From Cyclobacteriaceae bacterium (lineage in GTDB: Bacteria; Bacteroidota; Bacteroidia; Cytophagales; Cyclobacteriaceae), in the NCBI GenBank assembly GCA_013141055.1, contig JABFRS010000001.1, forward strand, positions 1,116,001 through 1,180,000: a stretch of 64,000 nucleotides of DNA. Direction: 5' to 3'. A model generated the notes under the pieces. That model was not told where the DNA came from, did no database searches, and saw only the letters and a list, made by a program, of their open reading frames with translations. Of the stretch, positions 52,606-61,721 are shown in pieces; position 1 is the stretch's first letter; each line of letters opens with the position of its first letter. The translations under genes and the position numbers were made by a program.

Positions 52606-53427
52606 TTACAATTTTACTTTATCTATCCTATAAGCAAGTCCTAAGGAGAATCCAATATTTCTTTTCACCAGATTATCTCTGGTTGCTTCCAGGTTCTCGT
52701 CCTCATAATGAGCGCTTGAATTACTGACTCCGTTCACAAACTTTCCGGAAATAAGAACCCTATCAACTTGATATCCTAAGCCTATTTCCATTCCTATATC
52801 CAATGGATTATAGTATCTATCATACGTAAACGTATTGACGGGAATTCTTTCGGCTAAAAGTTGTGTACTTCCATCGGAACCCGTCTCTGAAAAAATAATT
52901 GACCGATATATCCCATTCATTTTCACCTTCTCATAGACAAATTCACCTTGAAAGGTGCTATTCATTCCCAAACTTGCGTAAGCACCTAAAGAAATCTGAA
53001 GATCATTTTCCTGAAATTTAAAGTGACCAACAAGATTCAGTGGAATTGTCAAGTACCTCCTATTTTCTTTTTGTTCATAGGTCAGACGAAGAAAGATACT
53101 TGGATCCACATTTGCCACATTTTGGTAGGTCAGCTTGACGTTATTCTGATTATACAATAATTCCGGTCGGATAGAGAAATGCTTATTAAGTCTAATATCA
53201 ACCATCAAACCAAAATAAAAACCAGTACCCAAAGTTGTGGAGGTGTTTGAACTACTTAAGGGATAAGCTTTCCCTACTGTTGCATCATACAATCCGAGAT
53301 TTGCAGGATTCGAATTAGTGAACTTAACACCTGACGTATTAAATCCAGCCTTTGGCCAGAATTTTACCTGACTCATGGAGTGAAACGAAATCAATCCAAT
53401 TCCCAAAATCAAAACCAATACTCGCAT
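52606..53427 (-). CDS. Outer-membrane beta-barrel (porin-like) protein B
   Basis: 273 residues. The signal peptide ends SMSQ, and the mature part starts VKFWPKAGFNTSG, like its downstream paralogue. FSIRPELLYNQNNVKLTY (about 85) and YYNPLDIGMEIGLGY (about 205) are the clearest segments shared with that protein, while the loops between strands differ strongly. The C-terminus LAYRIDKVKL is extended beyond the usual final aromatic. The two probably arose by tandem duplication with rapid surface-loop divergence. It is 49 bases from the start of the M14 gene's end, on the same strand. Confidence 0.8.
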   Translation of the reverse strand: MRVLVLILGIGLISFHSMSQVKFWPKAGFNTSGVKFTNSNPANLGLYDATVGKAYPLSSSNTSTTLGTGFYFGLMVDIRLNKHFSIRPELLYNQNNVKLTYQNVANVDPSIFLRLTYEQKENRRYLTIPLNLVGHFKFQENDLQISLGAYASLGMNSTFQGEFVYEKVKMNGIYRSIIFSETGSDGSTQLLAERIPVNTFTYDRYYNPLDIGMEIGLGYQVDRVLISGKFVNGVSNSSAHYEDENLEATRDNLVKRNIGFSLGLAYRIDKVKL

Positions 53428-53476
53428 AATCTCTTAAATTCTATTTTTAAACTATCTTTTCAATTTACAGGCCCAA

Positions 53477-55393
53477 TCAATTCCCAATCGTAATCTCCCT
53501 CTCCTTATATCCTCCCCGTGTTGAAAGCAATTTAACTTTAATTTTAACAGGGCCTTTTTGATTCAACTTCACCTTAAAAGTAACATCCTTCTTTTGTCCA
53601 ACACCAGTATAACCCGCATAAATTGTTTTATCTCCAATTTCGGGTGAAGTAATAATCACTTTCGCATCCTTACTTCCCTTCAACAAGGCCTTATCGACGT
53701 CAAGCATGACTCTATCCTCCTGAACGATCTTCACCAGTTTCGCTTGTTCCAATGCCACTGGTAGCTTCCCGGAATTAGTCCACTGAACTTTGATCTCATA
53801 TTCATTATTGGCAAGCGCTTTTGTAGTCACATCTGTTAGTTCAATCTGAGGAAGCTCCATCATCATCGCAAGATTAAAACGCCCTTCCTTTGCAGCCCAG
53901 CTTTCCAGTTGTGATGGCGGGCCATTCTGGGTAAAGAACTTTGGATGGAAACCACCGATTTCCACCTCGCCAAGTACTGGATGAATGAATTTTTTCCATG
54001 GCTTAAATCCTTTACCACCATTCCCTTCGTCATCCCAGCGCAATGCGTCATAATCATCATACTCACCATCATTATTATAATCTTTCATTGCACCGCTGTT
54101 CCAAAGCTCATCACCATACCAGATGGAGCCGTACTGGAAATATCCAAAATCAGGACCGTGGCCGAATAATGGCGTAGGTTTTGATGGCTGACCTGTCCAG
54201 CTGTTAATTTTTGATCGCATGTTAAATGTTTCATAAACATCGCCAGCCCATGGATAATGTGTATAAGAAAGCCCTAAGCTGTCCATGTGCTTATAGATTT
54301 TATTATCCGATGGAAACATGCTTTCCTCTGGCTTTGATGTGGAAGGAGGCCTGAGATGCATTGGCACACTGGTATCCATTGAATTAACAATGGAAACATT
54401 AGGATGACTCAGCAACCATAAAACTGTTGCGCGTGTTTCGGATTCGCTTAGTGGATATTCACCTGCACCTCCCTGAGTATATCCACGGCCGCTATAATCT
54501 CCTCCGTCATCAGGACGCCAGTTCATAGTATAGTTACGATGAAGATCAAGACCACCAATACCATCTTCATTATACTTTCCATCACCATCATTATCAATGC
54601 CTTCCGTGTATACAATCCAATCACCCTGACCATCCGGAACGTGCTTCATTAATCTGCCGGAAGGGTCGCGGGAATCAAGAGTGTAGTTCGCTTTCTCCAT
54701 CTCATCCTTGCCAGCCCTCTTTCTCATCTGATACATAATTCCATCATCATCCATATCCTCTTCTGAATCCTCATCCAATAATCCATCACGATCATTATCC
54801 TTTGGATGTACTGTACTGCGATTGCGTTGCGCTGTGAAGAAGTAAAGTGTTGCACCATCAGGATTGTTTTCCGGACGCATATAGATGGTCTTTGTATCAA
54901 TCAGTTTCGTAATAGCAGGATCCTTGCCGTAGTTCTCCAGCAAATACTGAGTGAGCCAAAGCATGGATTCACTTCCGGTGATTTCTCCACTATGGCGTCC
55001 ACCTTCAAAATAGGCGGCAGGTTTTTCAAAATCTTTTCCGGTCTTTTTATTAGTGATGGTCATTTGCAAAATGGGGCGGCCCTCAAAGCTTTTTCCAACC
55101 TCATACAATTCAGTGATATCAGGATATTTCTCTGCCCATTTTCTGTACCACGCATACTTAACATCGGGCGTGTGATAAATATCAAATGTCAGTTTGTCGC
55201 CAGCTTTATATTCCACCTCCTTGAATTTGAATTTTTTGAAATAGCTGATGCCATGCCTCTCACCCCGGACGACATGATGCTTAATTTCAAAATCACTTTC
55301 AGTGAATCTTGGTTCCGTCTTGTAGTAAGATGGTTGGGCAAAAACACAGATTGCGGCAAGCCAGCAAACTGCCAGAGTTGTAATTTTTTTCAT
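53477..55393 (-). CDS. Secreted M14 zinc carboxypeptidase with acidic calcium-type inserts
   Basis: 638 residues. The signal peptide ends VFAQ. The carboxypeptidase domain has the zinc motif HSGE in GGRHSGEITGSE (about 131-142) and the region RPENNPDG (about 175). A third zinc His is likely in LDLHRNY (about 282). Inserted in the domain are acidic runs such as DNDRDGLLDEDSEED, DMDDDG, DNDGDGKYNEDG and NNDGEYDDYD, which look like DxDxDG calcium loops. A C-terminal Ig/beta-sandwich (about 540-638) follows. It removes C-terminal residues from extracellular peptides, possibly with calcium-stabilised inserts. Confidence 0.9.
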   Translation of the reverse strand: MKKITTLAVCWLAAICVFAQPSYYKTEPRFTESDFEIKHHVVRGERHGISYFKKFKFKEVEYKAGDKLTFDIYHTPDVKYAWYRKWAEKYPDITELYEVGKSFEGRPILQMTITNKKTGKDFEKPAAYFEGGRHSGEITGSESMLWLTQYLLENYGKDPAITKLIDTKTIYMRPENNPDGATLYFFTAQRNRSTVHPKDNDRDGLLDEDSEEDMDDDGIMYQMRKRAGKDEMEKANYTLDSRDPSGRLMKHVPDGQGDWIVYTEGIDNDGDGKYNEDGIGGLDLHRNYTMNWRPDDGGDYSGRGYTQGGAGEYPLSESETRATVLWLLSHPNVSIVNSMDTSVPMHLRPPSTSKPEESMFPSDNKIYKHMDSLGLSYTHYPWAGDVYETFNMRSKINSWTGQPSKPTPLFGHGPDFGYFQYGSIWYGDELWNSGAMKDYNNDGEYDDYDALRWDDEGNGGKGFKPWKKFIHPVLGEVEIGGFHPKFFTQNGPPSQLESWAAKEGRFNLAMMMELPQIELTDVTTKALANNEYEIKVQWTNSGKLPVALEQAKLVKIVQEDRVMLDVDKALLKGSKDAKVIITSPEIGDKTIYAGYTGVGQKKDVTFKVKLNQKGPVKIKVKLLSTRGGYKEREITIGN

Positions 55394-55545
55394 AGGATTT
55401 TGGTATCGGTAAGATTACTCTATAATACACATTCCAACCCGAAAAAGGAGGATTTAATATCGAAGATTGCTGAAATTAATGATAGGCGGAAATAACATTC
55501 AATCTCTAAAATCTACTTTCCTGAAATTCAGACGTTCATAAGTCA

Positions 55546-57198
55546 TTATGAACTTAATCTTTTTGCTTCATCAATGATCTCTTTAGGATAACCCGAAAGC
55601 TCAAGTATTCTAATCCCATTCCTTGTTGTCAAAGATCCGGGTTTAATCATATGATCAAAATGAAGCTGCTGATCCTCGATCGTTTCCGTGAAATGATACA
55701 GATCATACTCCTGATTCAACAGTGCCGACAGTTCAATATCATGTGTGGAAACGATAACAATATTATTTCCTCCATTGAGATAAGACAGGATTGCCTTGGC
55801 GGATGCAATTCTTTCTACTGTATTGGTACCCTTAAATACTTCGTCCAAAATAAATAAGTTCTGATTTCCAGACTTAGCTTCTTCTATGAGAGAAGCCATA
55901 ATATTTACTTCTTCATAGTAATAGCTTTTGCCCTCCAGCAAACTATCATCGATTCTGATAGAAGAAAATTGCTTTAGAATCGGAGCGTTGAATTCTTCAG
56001 CAAAACAAGTATAAAGTGTTTGCGCAAGAATTGAATTGATCATAACCGTTCGCAAAAAAGTTGTCTTCCCAGACATGTTGGAACCGGTAATCAATACACT
56101 TTTGCCGTTGACGGTAATGTTGTTCTCAACACAATTAACAATCAACGGATGATAAAGACTAACTGCCCTTAAAGATTTTCCATTATTGATAAATGTAGGG
56201 CGACAGGTTTTAGAACCCGCACGGAGAGAAGCTATCGAAATAGCTGTATCAATCTCGCCAATGTAACGATAGAGTGTTGTGACACTGGATTTCTTTGTTT
56301 CCAGTTCTCTGATCAGGTAAAAAAGAGTGAAAATTTCCACCAGGAAAAAGATCTTTATCAACTCCACAAAATAGAGCCCTATCTGACTAAGATCATCGCG
56401 GATATCACCAGTCTGAGTAAGGTTCAGAATAGTTGAATTTCTTTTGAATGAGGAGAGGTCTTTAATACTCTTCTCAATATCACCCGGATTCTGATTTGGA
56501 TAAATCTTCATCATCCTCTCAGATATGCTGATCAGGAGATTCAATTGAGGAAAGGATTTCACAAACCTCATCGCATTACTTTTATTCCAGTAATGAATGA
56601 TCATGTTAATAATAACTGGAATTATAAGAAACAGAAGTAAAATCGGAAACCGGAAAGAAAGACCGAGCAACGTAACAACTACCAGGATATCCAGAAATAA
56701 ATAATTAAACCATACTGGCTTTTCCAAAAGCTTATCTTCCATAAGAGAAGTTATGTAATAAGCATTATTGTTATTGAGGCGAATCAGCTCTTTTTGAATA
56801 CTTTCCCGTAGCGAAGCATTCCCATTCAGTTCATCCGCCCTTTCACTTAATCTTTTAAGATCGTCGGAATTGCTTCCAGGCTGAATGAGTTTTCTAAATA
56901 AGAACTGTTGACCAATTCTACTCGTTGTGCGATCAAGAAATTCGAAAAGCCTGTAAAAGTCAATGTCATCAATTGTTTGATTGGAGAGTTGATGGAATTC
57001 TTTTTCGCCAGACACAGAAGCATACTTATCAATTCGGTCGAAGAGAAACGCCTCATTCTTTGGTTTACCCCAACTCTCACGGATCATCTCAAGCCTTTTC
57101 TTTCGAAGGCGATTGACTCTTGAACGGGCATAGAGAAAGGCTAAAAGTACAATGACAAAGCCGGCAGCAAGATATAGGATTATGTTATAGGAGATCAT
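55546..57198 (-). CDS. Membrane-anchored MutS-type ATPase
   Basis: 550 residues. An N-terminal transmembrane helix (about 4-23) and two more hydrophobic segments (about 168-205) anchor the protein. The middle has MutS core/lever helices, and the C-terminal MutS ATPase domain is complete: Walker A TGSNMSGKTTF (about 368-378), the Q-loop region, Walker B with FILDEVFKGTNT (about 450-461) and the H-loop VSTHD (about 480). The mismatch-recognition and connector domains of MutS1 are absent, so it is not a mismatch-repair enzyme in the ordinary sense. It shares one base with the end of a secreted-protein gene upstream. Function unknown; DNA handling at the membrane is conceivable. Confidence 0.85.
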   Translation of the reverse strand: MISYNIILYLAAGFVIVLLAFLYARSRVNRLRKKRLEMIRESWGKPKNEAFLFDRIDKYASVSGEKEFHQLSNQTIDDIDFYRLFEFLDRTTSRIGQQFLFRKLIQPGSNSDDLKRLSERADELNGNASLRESIQKELIRLNNNNAYYITSLMEDKLLEKPVWFNYLFLDILVVVTLLGLSFRFPILLLFLIIPVIINMIIHYWNKSNAMRFVKSFPQLNLLISISERMMKIYPNQNPGDIEKSIKDLSSFKRNSTILNLTQTGDIRDDLSQIGLYFVELIKIFFLVEIFTLFYLIRELETKKSSVTTLYRYIGEIDTAISIASLRAGSKTCRPTFINNGKSLRAVSLYHPLIVNCVENNITVNGKSVLITGSNMSGKTTFLRTVMINSILAQTLYTCFAEEFNAPILKQFSSIRIDDSLLEGKSYYYEEVNIMASLIEEAKSGNQNLFILDEVFKGTNTVERIASAKAILSYLNGGNNIVIVSTHDIELSALLNQEYDLYHFTETIEDQQLHFDHMIKPGSLTTRNGIRILELSGYPKEIIDEAKRLSS

Positions 57199-57662
57199 CA
57201 GTCGCTATACTTCACTGGACTGCATTGCGCAAAAGCAATTTTGTTCTTTAGAGGAAAATTATAAGTCTTGATGAACTCATTCACCAGTTTTTTGAATTGA
57301 GTTTCTTTTAAAGTCTCAATTGTCCCGGGAGCAAAATTGAAAAGAAAGTAGTCAATGCGCCCATCACTATTTATATAGATCCGGTTGAAACATCGGGTAG
57401 TCTTACCCCATGAGAAATTGTTCTTTTTAAGATATCTCCCGAGATCATTTAGCAAAGAAGTATAGCCAGCGATAAATTCCTTTTCCTGACCCCAGAATGC
57501 CGCTTTGGTTGAGTCATCGCCAAGAGCGCTTTTATATCTATCGTCCAGTTTTTCAAGAGTAATTCCCCTATTCTTAATTGCATCATCGAAAGAAGTGGCA
57601 ATTTTCTGACTGTAGAGAGCAAATGAACTCAGCAATAATAGAAACAATAGCAAACTCTTCAT
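57198..57662 (-). CDS. Secreted hypothetical protein, partner of the MutS-type gene
   Basis: 154 residues from the ATG at 57662 (MKSLLLFLLLLSSF); a GTG five codons upstream would also work. A signal peptide of about 19 residues ends in LYSQ. The mature protein is about 135 residues, alpha/beta, with KKNNFSWGKTTRCFNRIYI and a NSDGRIDYFLFNF strand, given as separate segments because no domain is recognised. The pattern resembles TonB-C-type domains of Bacteroidota, only as an impression. Its stop shares a base with the start of the MutS-type gene, indicating joint expression. Confidence 0.65.
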   Translation of the reverse strand: MKSLLLFLLLLSSFALYSQKIATSFDDAIKNRGITLEKLDDRYKSALGDDSTKAAFWGQEKEFIAGYTSLLNDLGRYLKKNNFSWGKTTRCFNRIYINSDGRIDYFLFNFAPGTIETLKETQFKKLVNEFIKTYNFPLKNKIAFAQCSPVKYSD

Positions 57663-57714
57663 CTCCTTTATTTTCACTAAAATACTATTTTAATGAAAAC
57701 ATCAGAAGATTCGT

Positions 57715-58572
57715 TTACTTAAGAAAAGAGGATATAGAGTCACTCACTTTGTCAGATTCCTCTTCCTGTGGGAAGTGGCCGCTCTTTTCAAGCTTAATAA
57801 CTTTCGTCTGAGTAAAACCAGATAAGAATTTATCAAGGTATTTTGGTTTAACAACAGGATCCTTCATACCCCATATGAAAAGGGTTGGCTTTGAAGAAAT
57901 TGCCTGTCGCTTGCTCCAAAGACTTTCAAACCAGTCCTGATCATTCAACAATGATTTTGCAAATGCAAGAGCACCGTTACGTTCAGTTTTATTTGCAAAG
58001 GCCTGAGTGTATTGCTTCTTCAATTTTCCAGAAAGCTTGTGATCTCCAAATGACTGAGGCAAAACAAATTTTGGTGAGAAGTTCAGATAGCGATATAAAA
58101 ACGGAAGCAACGGACTTTTCAGAATCTTGCTGAAGGCGATGAAATCCGGGTCCGTAGTATTACTCCACAGCCAGGAGTTCAGAACAACCATACTCTTAAT
58201 CCTTTCCGCATGATGAATGGCAGCATTCAATCCGATGGGTCCACCAAAATCATGAACCACCAGCGTCATATTCTGAAGATTCATATCGGTTATAAACTTC
58301 TCAAGGGTTTTACTGTGATTCACCGTTGAATAATCATAATCTTCAGGCTTATCAGATAAGCCAAACCCAATATGATCAATGGCAATACATCTGTAAGAGG
58401 ATTTTAATTTTTTAATGACGTTTCGGAAGTCAAAGCTCCAGGATGGTGTTCCGTGAACAAAAAGAAGAACATCCCCTTGTCCTTCATCAATATAGTGGAG
58501 TTGCTGTCCGTTGATAGTAAAATAGTTGGATTTAAAAGGATACTCCAGTTGATCGAGCCAGGGGAATTTCAT
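57715..58572 (-). CDS. Alpha/beta hydrolase, haloalkane-dehalogenase-like
   Basis: 285 residues, no signal peptide. HGTPSWSFDF (about 40-49) forms the oxyanion region. The nucleophile is Asp in VVHDFGGPIGL (about 106-116), the acid is Asp in WGMKDPV (about 235), and the His is in SGHFPQEE (about 263). An Asp nucleophile points to dehalogenases and epoxide hydrolases rather than esterases. True haloalkane dehalogenases have Trp right after the nucleophile (HDWG) to hold the halide; here it is Phe, so dehalogenation is doubtful. It is 37 bases downstream-side of the secreted partner gene, on the same strand. Confidence 0.82.
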   Translation of the reverse strand: MKFPWLDQLEYPFKSNYFTINGQQLHYIDEGQGDVLLFVHGTPSWSFDFRNVIKKLKSSYRCIAIDHIGFGLSDKPEDYDYSTVNHSKTLEKFITDMNLQNMTLVVHDFGGPIGLNAAIHHAERIKSMVVLNSWLWSNTTDPDFIAFSKILKSPLLPFLYRYLNFSPKFVLPQSFGDHKLSGKLKKQYTQAFANKTERNGALAFAKSLLNDQDWFESLWSKRQAISSKPTLFIWGMKDPVVKPKYLDKFLSGFTQTKVIKLEKSGHFPQEEESDKVSDSISSFLK

Positions 58573-58640
58573 AAGTCAAAATTTAAGACTAATACGGATT
58601 GATTCCAGAATAGTTACTAATCCACTTTGTCCCGAAAATT

Positions 58641-60362
58641 TTACATTTTAAAAATCATTACTTCATAGGGACGTAAGGCAGTTGAAAGTTTTGATCTGTT
58701 CTTTGCTGGGGCTTCCTTGTAATTCGACATGACGAGCTTTGCATTGGTCGTCCCCATTGGAATGTTTGCCTGAGCTTTAGTCGCTGAGAAATTTAACATG
58801 ATCAAAAACTTCTTACCCTCATATTCCCTCAGATACGAATAGATTTTGGCGTTCCCCTTATCCAATAATGTATACTTACCATAGATCAGGGCTGGATTCT
58901 CCTTTCTCAACTTGACAATTTTCTTAAAATAACTCAGACAGCTATTAGGGTCTTTCTCCTGAACCACAGCATTAATTATTGTATAGTTAGGATTTACCTT
59001 GATCCATGGTTTACCTGTTGTAAATCCTGCATTGACAGAGTTATCCCACTGAAAGGGCGTACGTCCATTGTCCCTGCTCCCGAACTTCACTGCTTTCATA
59101 AACGCCGGCAAATCCCCACCAATATCTTTCTGATGCTGATATTCATTTAATGTTGGCATATCGTTGTAATCTTCAATCTTCTCAAAGCCCGCATTCGTCA
59201 TTCCCAGTTCATCACCATTATAATAGTAAGGAGTTCCACGCATCGTCATAATGAATGTCGTAAGCATCTTCGATGAAAGCTCGCGGTATGGCGGAGTATC
59301 ATTTCCATAACGACTCACCATTCGTGCCTGATCGTGATTGGCCAAAAAAACTGAAAGCCATCCCTTCTTTGCAAAAGCACTGTCCCAACGCGAAAAAACT
59401 TCTTTAAAATGAAGCAAACTGTAACCACTTTCTTTTGCGATGTCCACACCTTCAAATGCATAAGCCATATCAAGCTCATGGCGATCTTCGTCAACGAGGT
59501 TGTGTGCATCTTCCATTGTATTGCCGGCTCCTTCAGCAACCGTCATCACATTATACTTACTGAACACTTCCAGATTCATCTCTTTCAGATACTCATGAAG
59601 ATGCGGCCCCATAGAATAATACTTCATAAAATTCTTTTCATATCCTTCCGGAAACACCGGAAATGAAATATCCTTTGCTACAAAGCCAAATGCATCAAGC
59701 CTGAATCCATCAATCCCTTTGTCTGCCCAGAATTTCAGAATTCCATAAACTTCCTGGCGAAGCTTAGGATTTTCCCAATTCAGATCTGGTTGCTTCCTTG
59801 AAAAGTAATGCAGGTAATAGGCATTTGTCAACGAATCGTACTTCCATGCATCGTGATTGATATCAAACAAACTATAACGTGGAGAAGGTTTTCCTTTGTC
59901 AGCGTTCCACCAATGATAGTAATCACGATATGGGCTCGTTCTTGAACTGCGACTCTGTCTGAACCATTCATGCTCATCACTGCTGTGATTCACAACAACA
60001 TCCATTACTAACTTGATTCCACGATCATGAAGTCCCTTCAGTAATTCGTCAAAGTCCTCCATGGTTCCAAAATCTTTCATGATATTACGATAGTCACTGA
60101 TATCATAACCATTGTCATCGTTGGGGGAACTGTAGACAGGATTCAGCCAGACAACGTCAATGCCAAGGCTTTTGAGATAATCAAGCTTAGAGATAATTCC
60201 TTTCAGGTCACCTATACCATCAGCGTTGCTGTCTTTAAAACTTCTTGGATATAGTTGATACACAACAGCTTCCTTCCACCATTTGTGATCGTTTACCTGA
60301 CTGTAACCAGTTGTAAAAAATGCCAACAATATCAGTATGAAAGGAACCCTTTTACTACCCAT
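58641..60362 (-). CDS. Secreted GH13 alpha-glucosidase / oligo-1,6-glucosidase
   Basis: 573 residues. The signal peptide (about 1-21, ending GYSQ) is followed by the GH13 TIM-barrel. VVYQLYPRSFKDSNADGIGD (about 32-51) is the typical start of GH13 subfamily 31-like enzymes. The catalytic residues are the Asp nucleophile in GFRLDAFGF (about 214), the Glu acid/base in TVAEGAG (about 272) and Asp in ANHDQARMV (about 340). A C-terminal beta-sandwich starts around 485. It hydrolyses alpha-glucosides such as isomalto-oligosaccharides or maltose in the periplasm. No starch-binding SusCD pair is nearby. Confidence 0.93.
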   Translation of the reverse strand: MGSKRVPFILILLAFFTTGYSQVNDHKWWKEAVVYQLYPRSFKDSNADGIGDLKGIISKLDYLKSLGIDVVWLNPVYSSPNDDNGYDISDYRNIMKDFGTMEDFDELLKGLHDRGIKLVMDVVVNHSSDEHEWFRQSRSSRTSPYRDYYHWWNADKGKPSPRYSLFDINHDAWKYDSLTNAYYLHYFSRKQPDLNWENPKLRQEVYGILKFWADKGIDGFRLDAFGFVAKDISFPVFPEGYEKNFMKYYSMGPHLHEYLKEMNLEVFSKYNVMTVAEGAGNTMEDAHNLVDEDRHELDMAYAFEGVDIAKESGYSLLHFKEVFSRWDSAFAKKGWLSVFLANHDQARMVSRYGNDTPPYRELSSKMLTTFIMTMRGTPYYYNGDELGMTNAGFEKIEDYNDMPTLNEYQHQKDIGGDLPAFMKAVKFGSRDNGRTPFQWDNSVNAGFTTGKPWIKVNPNYTIINAVVQEKDPNSCLSYFKKIVKLRKENPALIYGKYTLLDKGNAKIYSYLREYEGKKFLIMLNFSATKAQANIPMGTTNAKLVMSNYKEAPAKNRSKLSTALRPYEVMIFKM

Positions 60363-60441
60363 GTTATTCGTAGTTAGAATGGAAAATTACAAGAAATAAG
60401 TGGATTTGATGATCAATACGGATTCACCTGAAGATCAGCTT

Positions 60442-61617
60442 TCATCGGAAATTGATGATAGTATTGGATACCGGGAATTCCTCTTTAATAATTCGCTTCC
60501 CTTTCTTCAGATCAGTCCATCGCTCTTTACCGAATTTCGAAAAATCATCATACTTACCCATCAATGTGAATTGATCAAAAACATATGGCTTCCCTTCAGA
60601 GCCCAACGGTGACTTTCCCTTTGCCAAATGAAAGTGCAGGTGGGGTCCGGTTGTGTTTCCCGTATAGCCGAGTGAGGCAATCACCTCTCCTTTCGCAACG
60701 GTCTGACCTTCCTTTACTTTGATGCTTCCAGGCTTAAGATGTTCATAGAATGCAAAGAAACCCGGAAAATACAGGCAGATGTAATTTCCTGTTGCTCTTT
60801 CCGGTGAGTAATCTTTGTGACCTGATAAGGTTGGACTTTCCGTAAACGTTGTATCAACTGCTATCACGTAAGCATCTTGAACCGCCAGGACATCTGCACC
60901 ATATCCATACCAGTTCTTTATTTGATCTTCATCACCCTTTGCATACTTACCCTTCTCATCCATCTTAATAAAATCGATCGCATATCTGCCCGGCAGCCAT
61001 GGCTTTCCATCAACGATATACTGAACACGACGATGTCCTCGCTCCCAGTTCGGGTCATAAACAGCAGCCCACAAACCTTCACCTAATGGCGGTCCCAGAA
61101 TATTCCTTTCCGAAGGGAGAATAGAAATAGATGCTCCTGAAAAATGACGCGTTTCAAGACTGCGGGTATATTCAATATTATGATAGATACTCAAATTTCC
61201 TGATGTGGAGGGCAAGGCTATCTCGAGATAAACAGTGCTCGAAGCTCCTGGAGGAATAATATTCTTCCCAACGCGTGCCTTATTTTTCAACGTATGAATC
61301 GCCGAAAGAGAACCTCCACTAAAAGAAGCAATTGCTGTGGTGTTATAAGCATTCATGATCTTAACCCCATCAAGCCTCACTGTGTCCTTTGTGAAATTAT
61401 CGAAGTTAATCTCATAAAATGTCATAAGCCTTCCTCCAATTACAACTGGATTTGGCGAAGACGGATCAATCCCGAAATGAGATTTAGGAATAGAGTCGGA
61501 AATTTCGGGCTGTTTTTGCTCTCCCTTTGATGAAGTACAGGAGAATAATCCCGCATTTAATAACAGAACTGTTAATATCCCGCATCCATACAAAGTCAAT
61601 TCAGCAAATCTATTCAT
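60442..61617 (-). CDS. M23 (LytM) domain lipoprotein
   Basis: 391 residues from the ATG at 61617 (MNRFAELTLYG). An in-frame start at 61698 would put 27 polar residues before the signal. The lipobox ends LFSC (about residue 26). An N-terminal beta-rich domain (about 50-190) is followed by the M23 domain, with GRYAIDFIKMD (about 226), LGYTGNTTGPHLHFHLAKG (about 337-355) and the HLHFH zinc motif. In LytM the first motif is H-x3-D; here the position four before the Asp is Arg, so one zinc ligand appears to be missing and endopeptidase activity is uncertain. It is divergent from the HhH gene. Confidence 0.85.
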   Translation of the reverse strand: MNRFAELTLYGCGILTVLLLNAGLFSCTSSKGEQKQPEISDSIPKSHFGIDPSSPNPVVIGGRLMTFYEINFDNFTKDTVRLDGVKIMNAYNTTAIASFSGGSLSAIHTLKNKARVGKNIIPPGASSTVYLEIALPSTSGNLSIYHNIEYTRSLETRHFSGASISILPSERNILGPPLGEGLWAAVYDPNWERGHRRVQYIVDGKPWLPGRYAIDFIKMDEKGKYAKGDEDQIKNWYGYGADVLAVQDAYVIAVDTTFTESPTLSGHKDYSPERATGNYICLYFPGFFAFYEHLKPGSIKVKEGQTVAKGEVIASLGYTGNTTGPHLHFHLAKGKSPLGSEGKPYVFDQFTLMGKYDDFSKFGKERWTDLKKGKRIIKEEFPVSNTIINFR

Positions 61618-61721
61618 ATAAAGGCCAAGGTAGCTGATCGTTACTTTCAAATCAAAATCATCACATTTTCCGTCATACATACTTGCCTTTCGCAACACGG
61701 ATCAACATATCTTAATTCATC

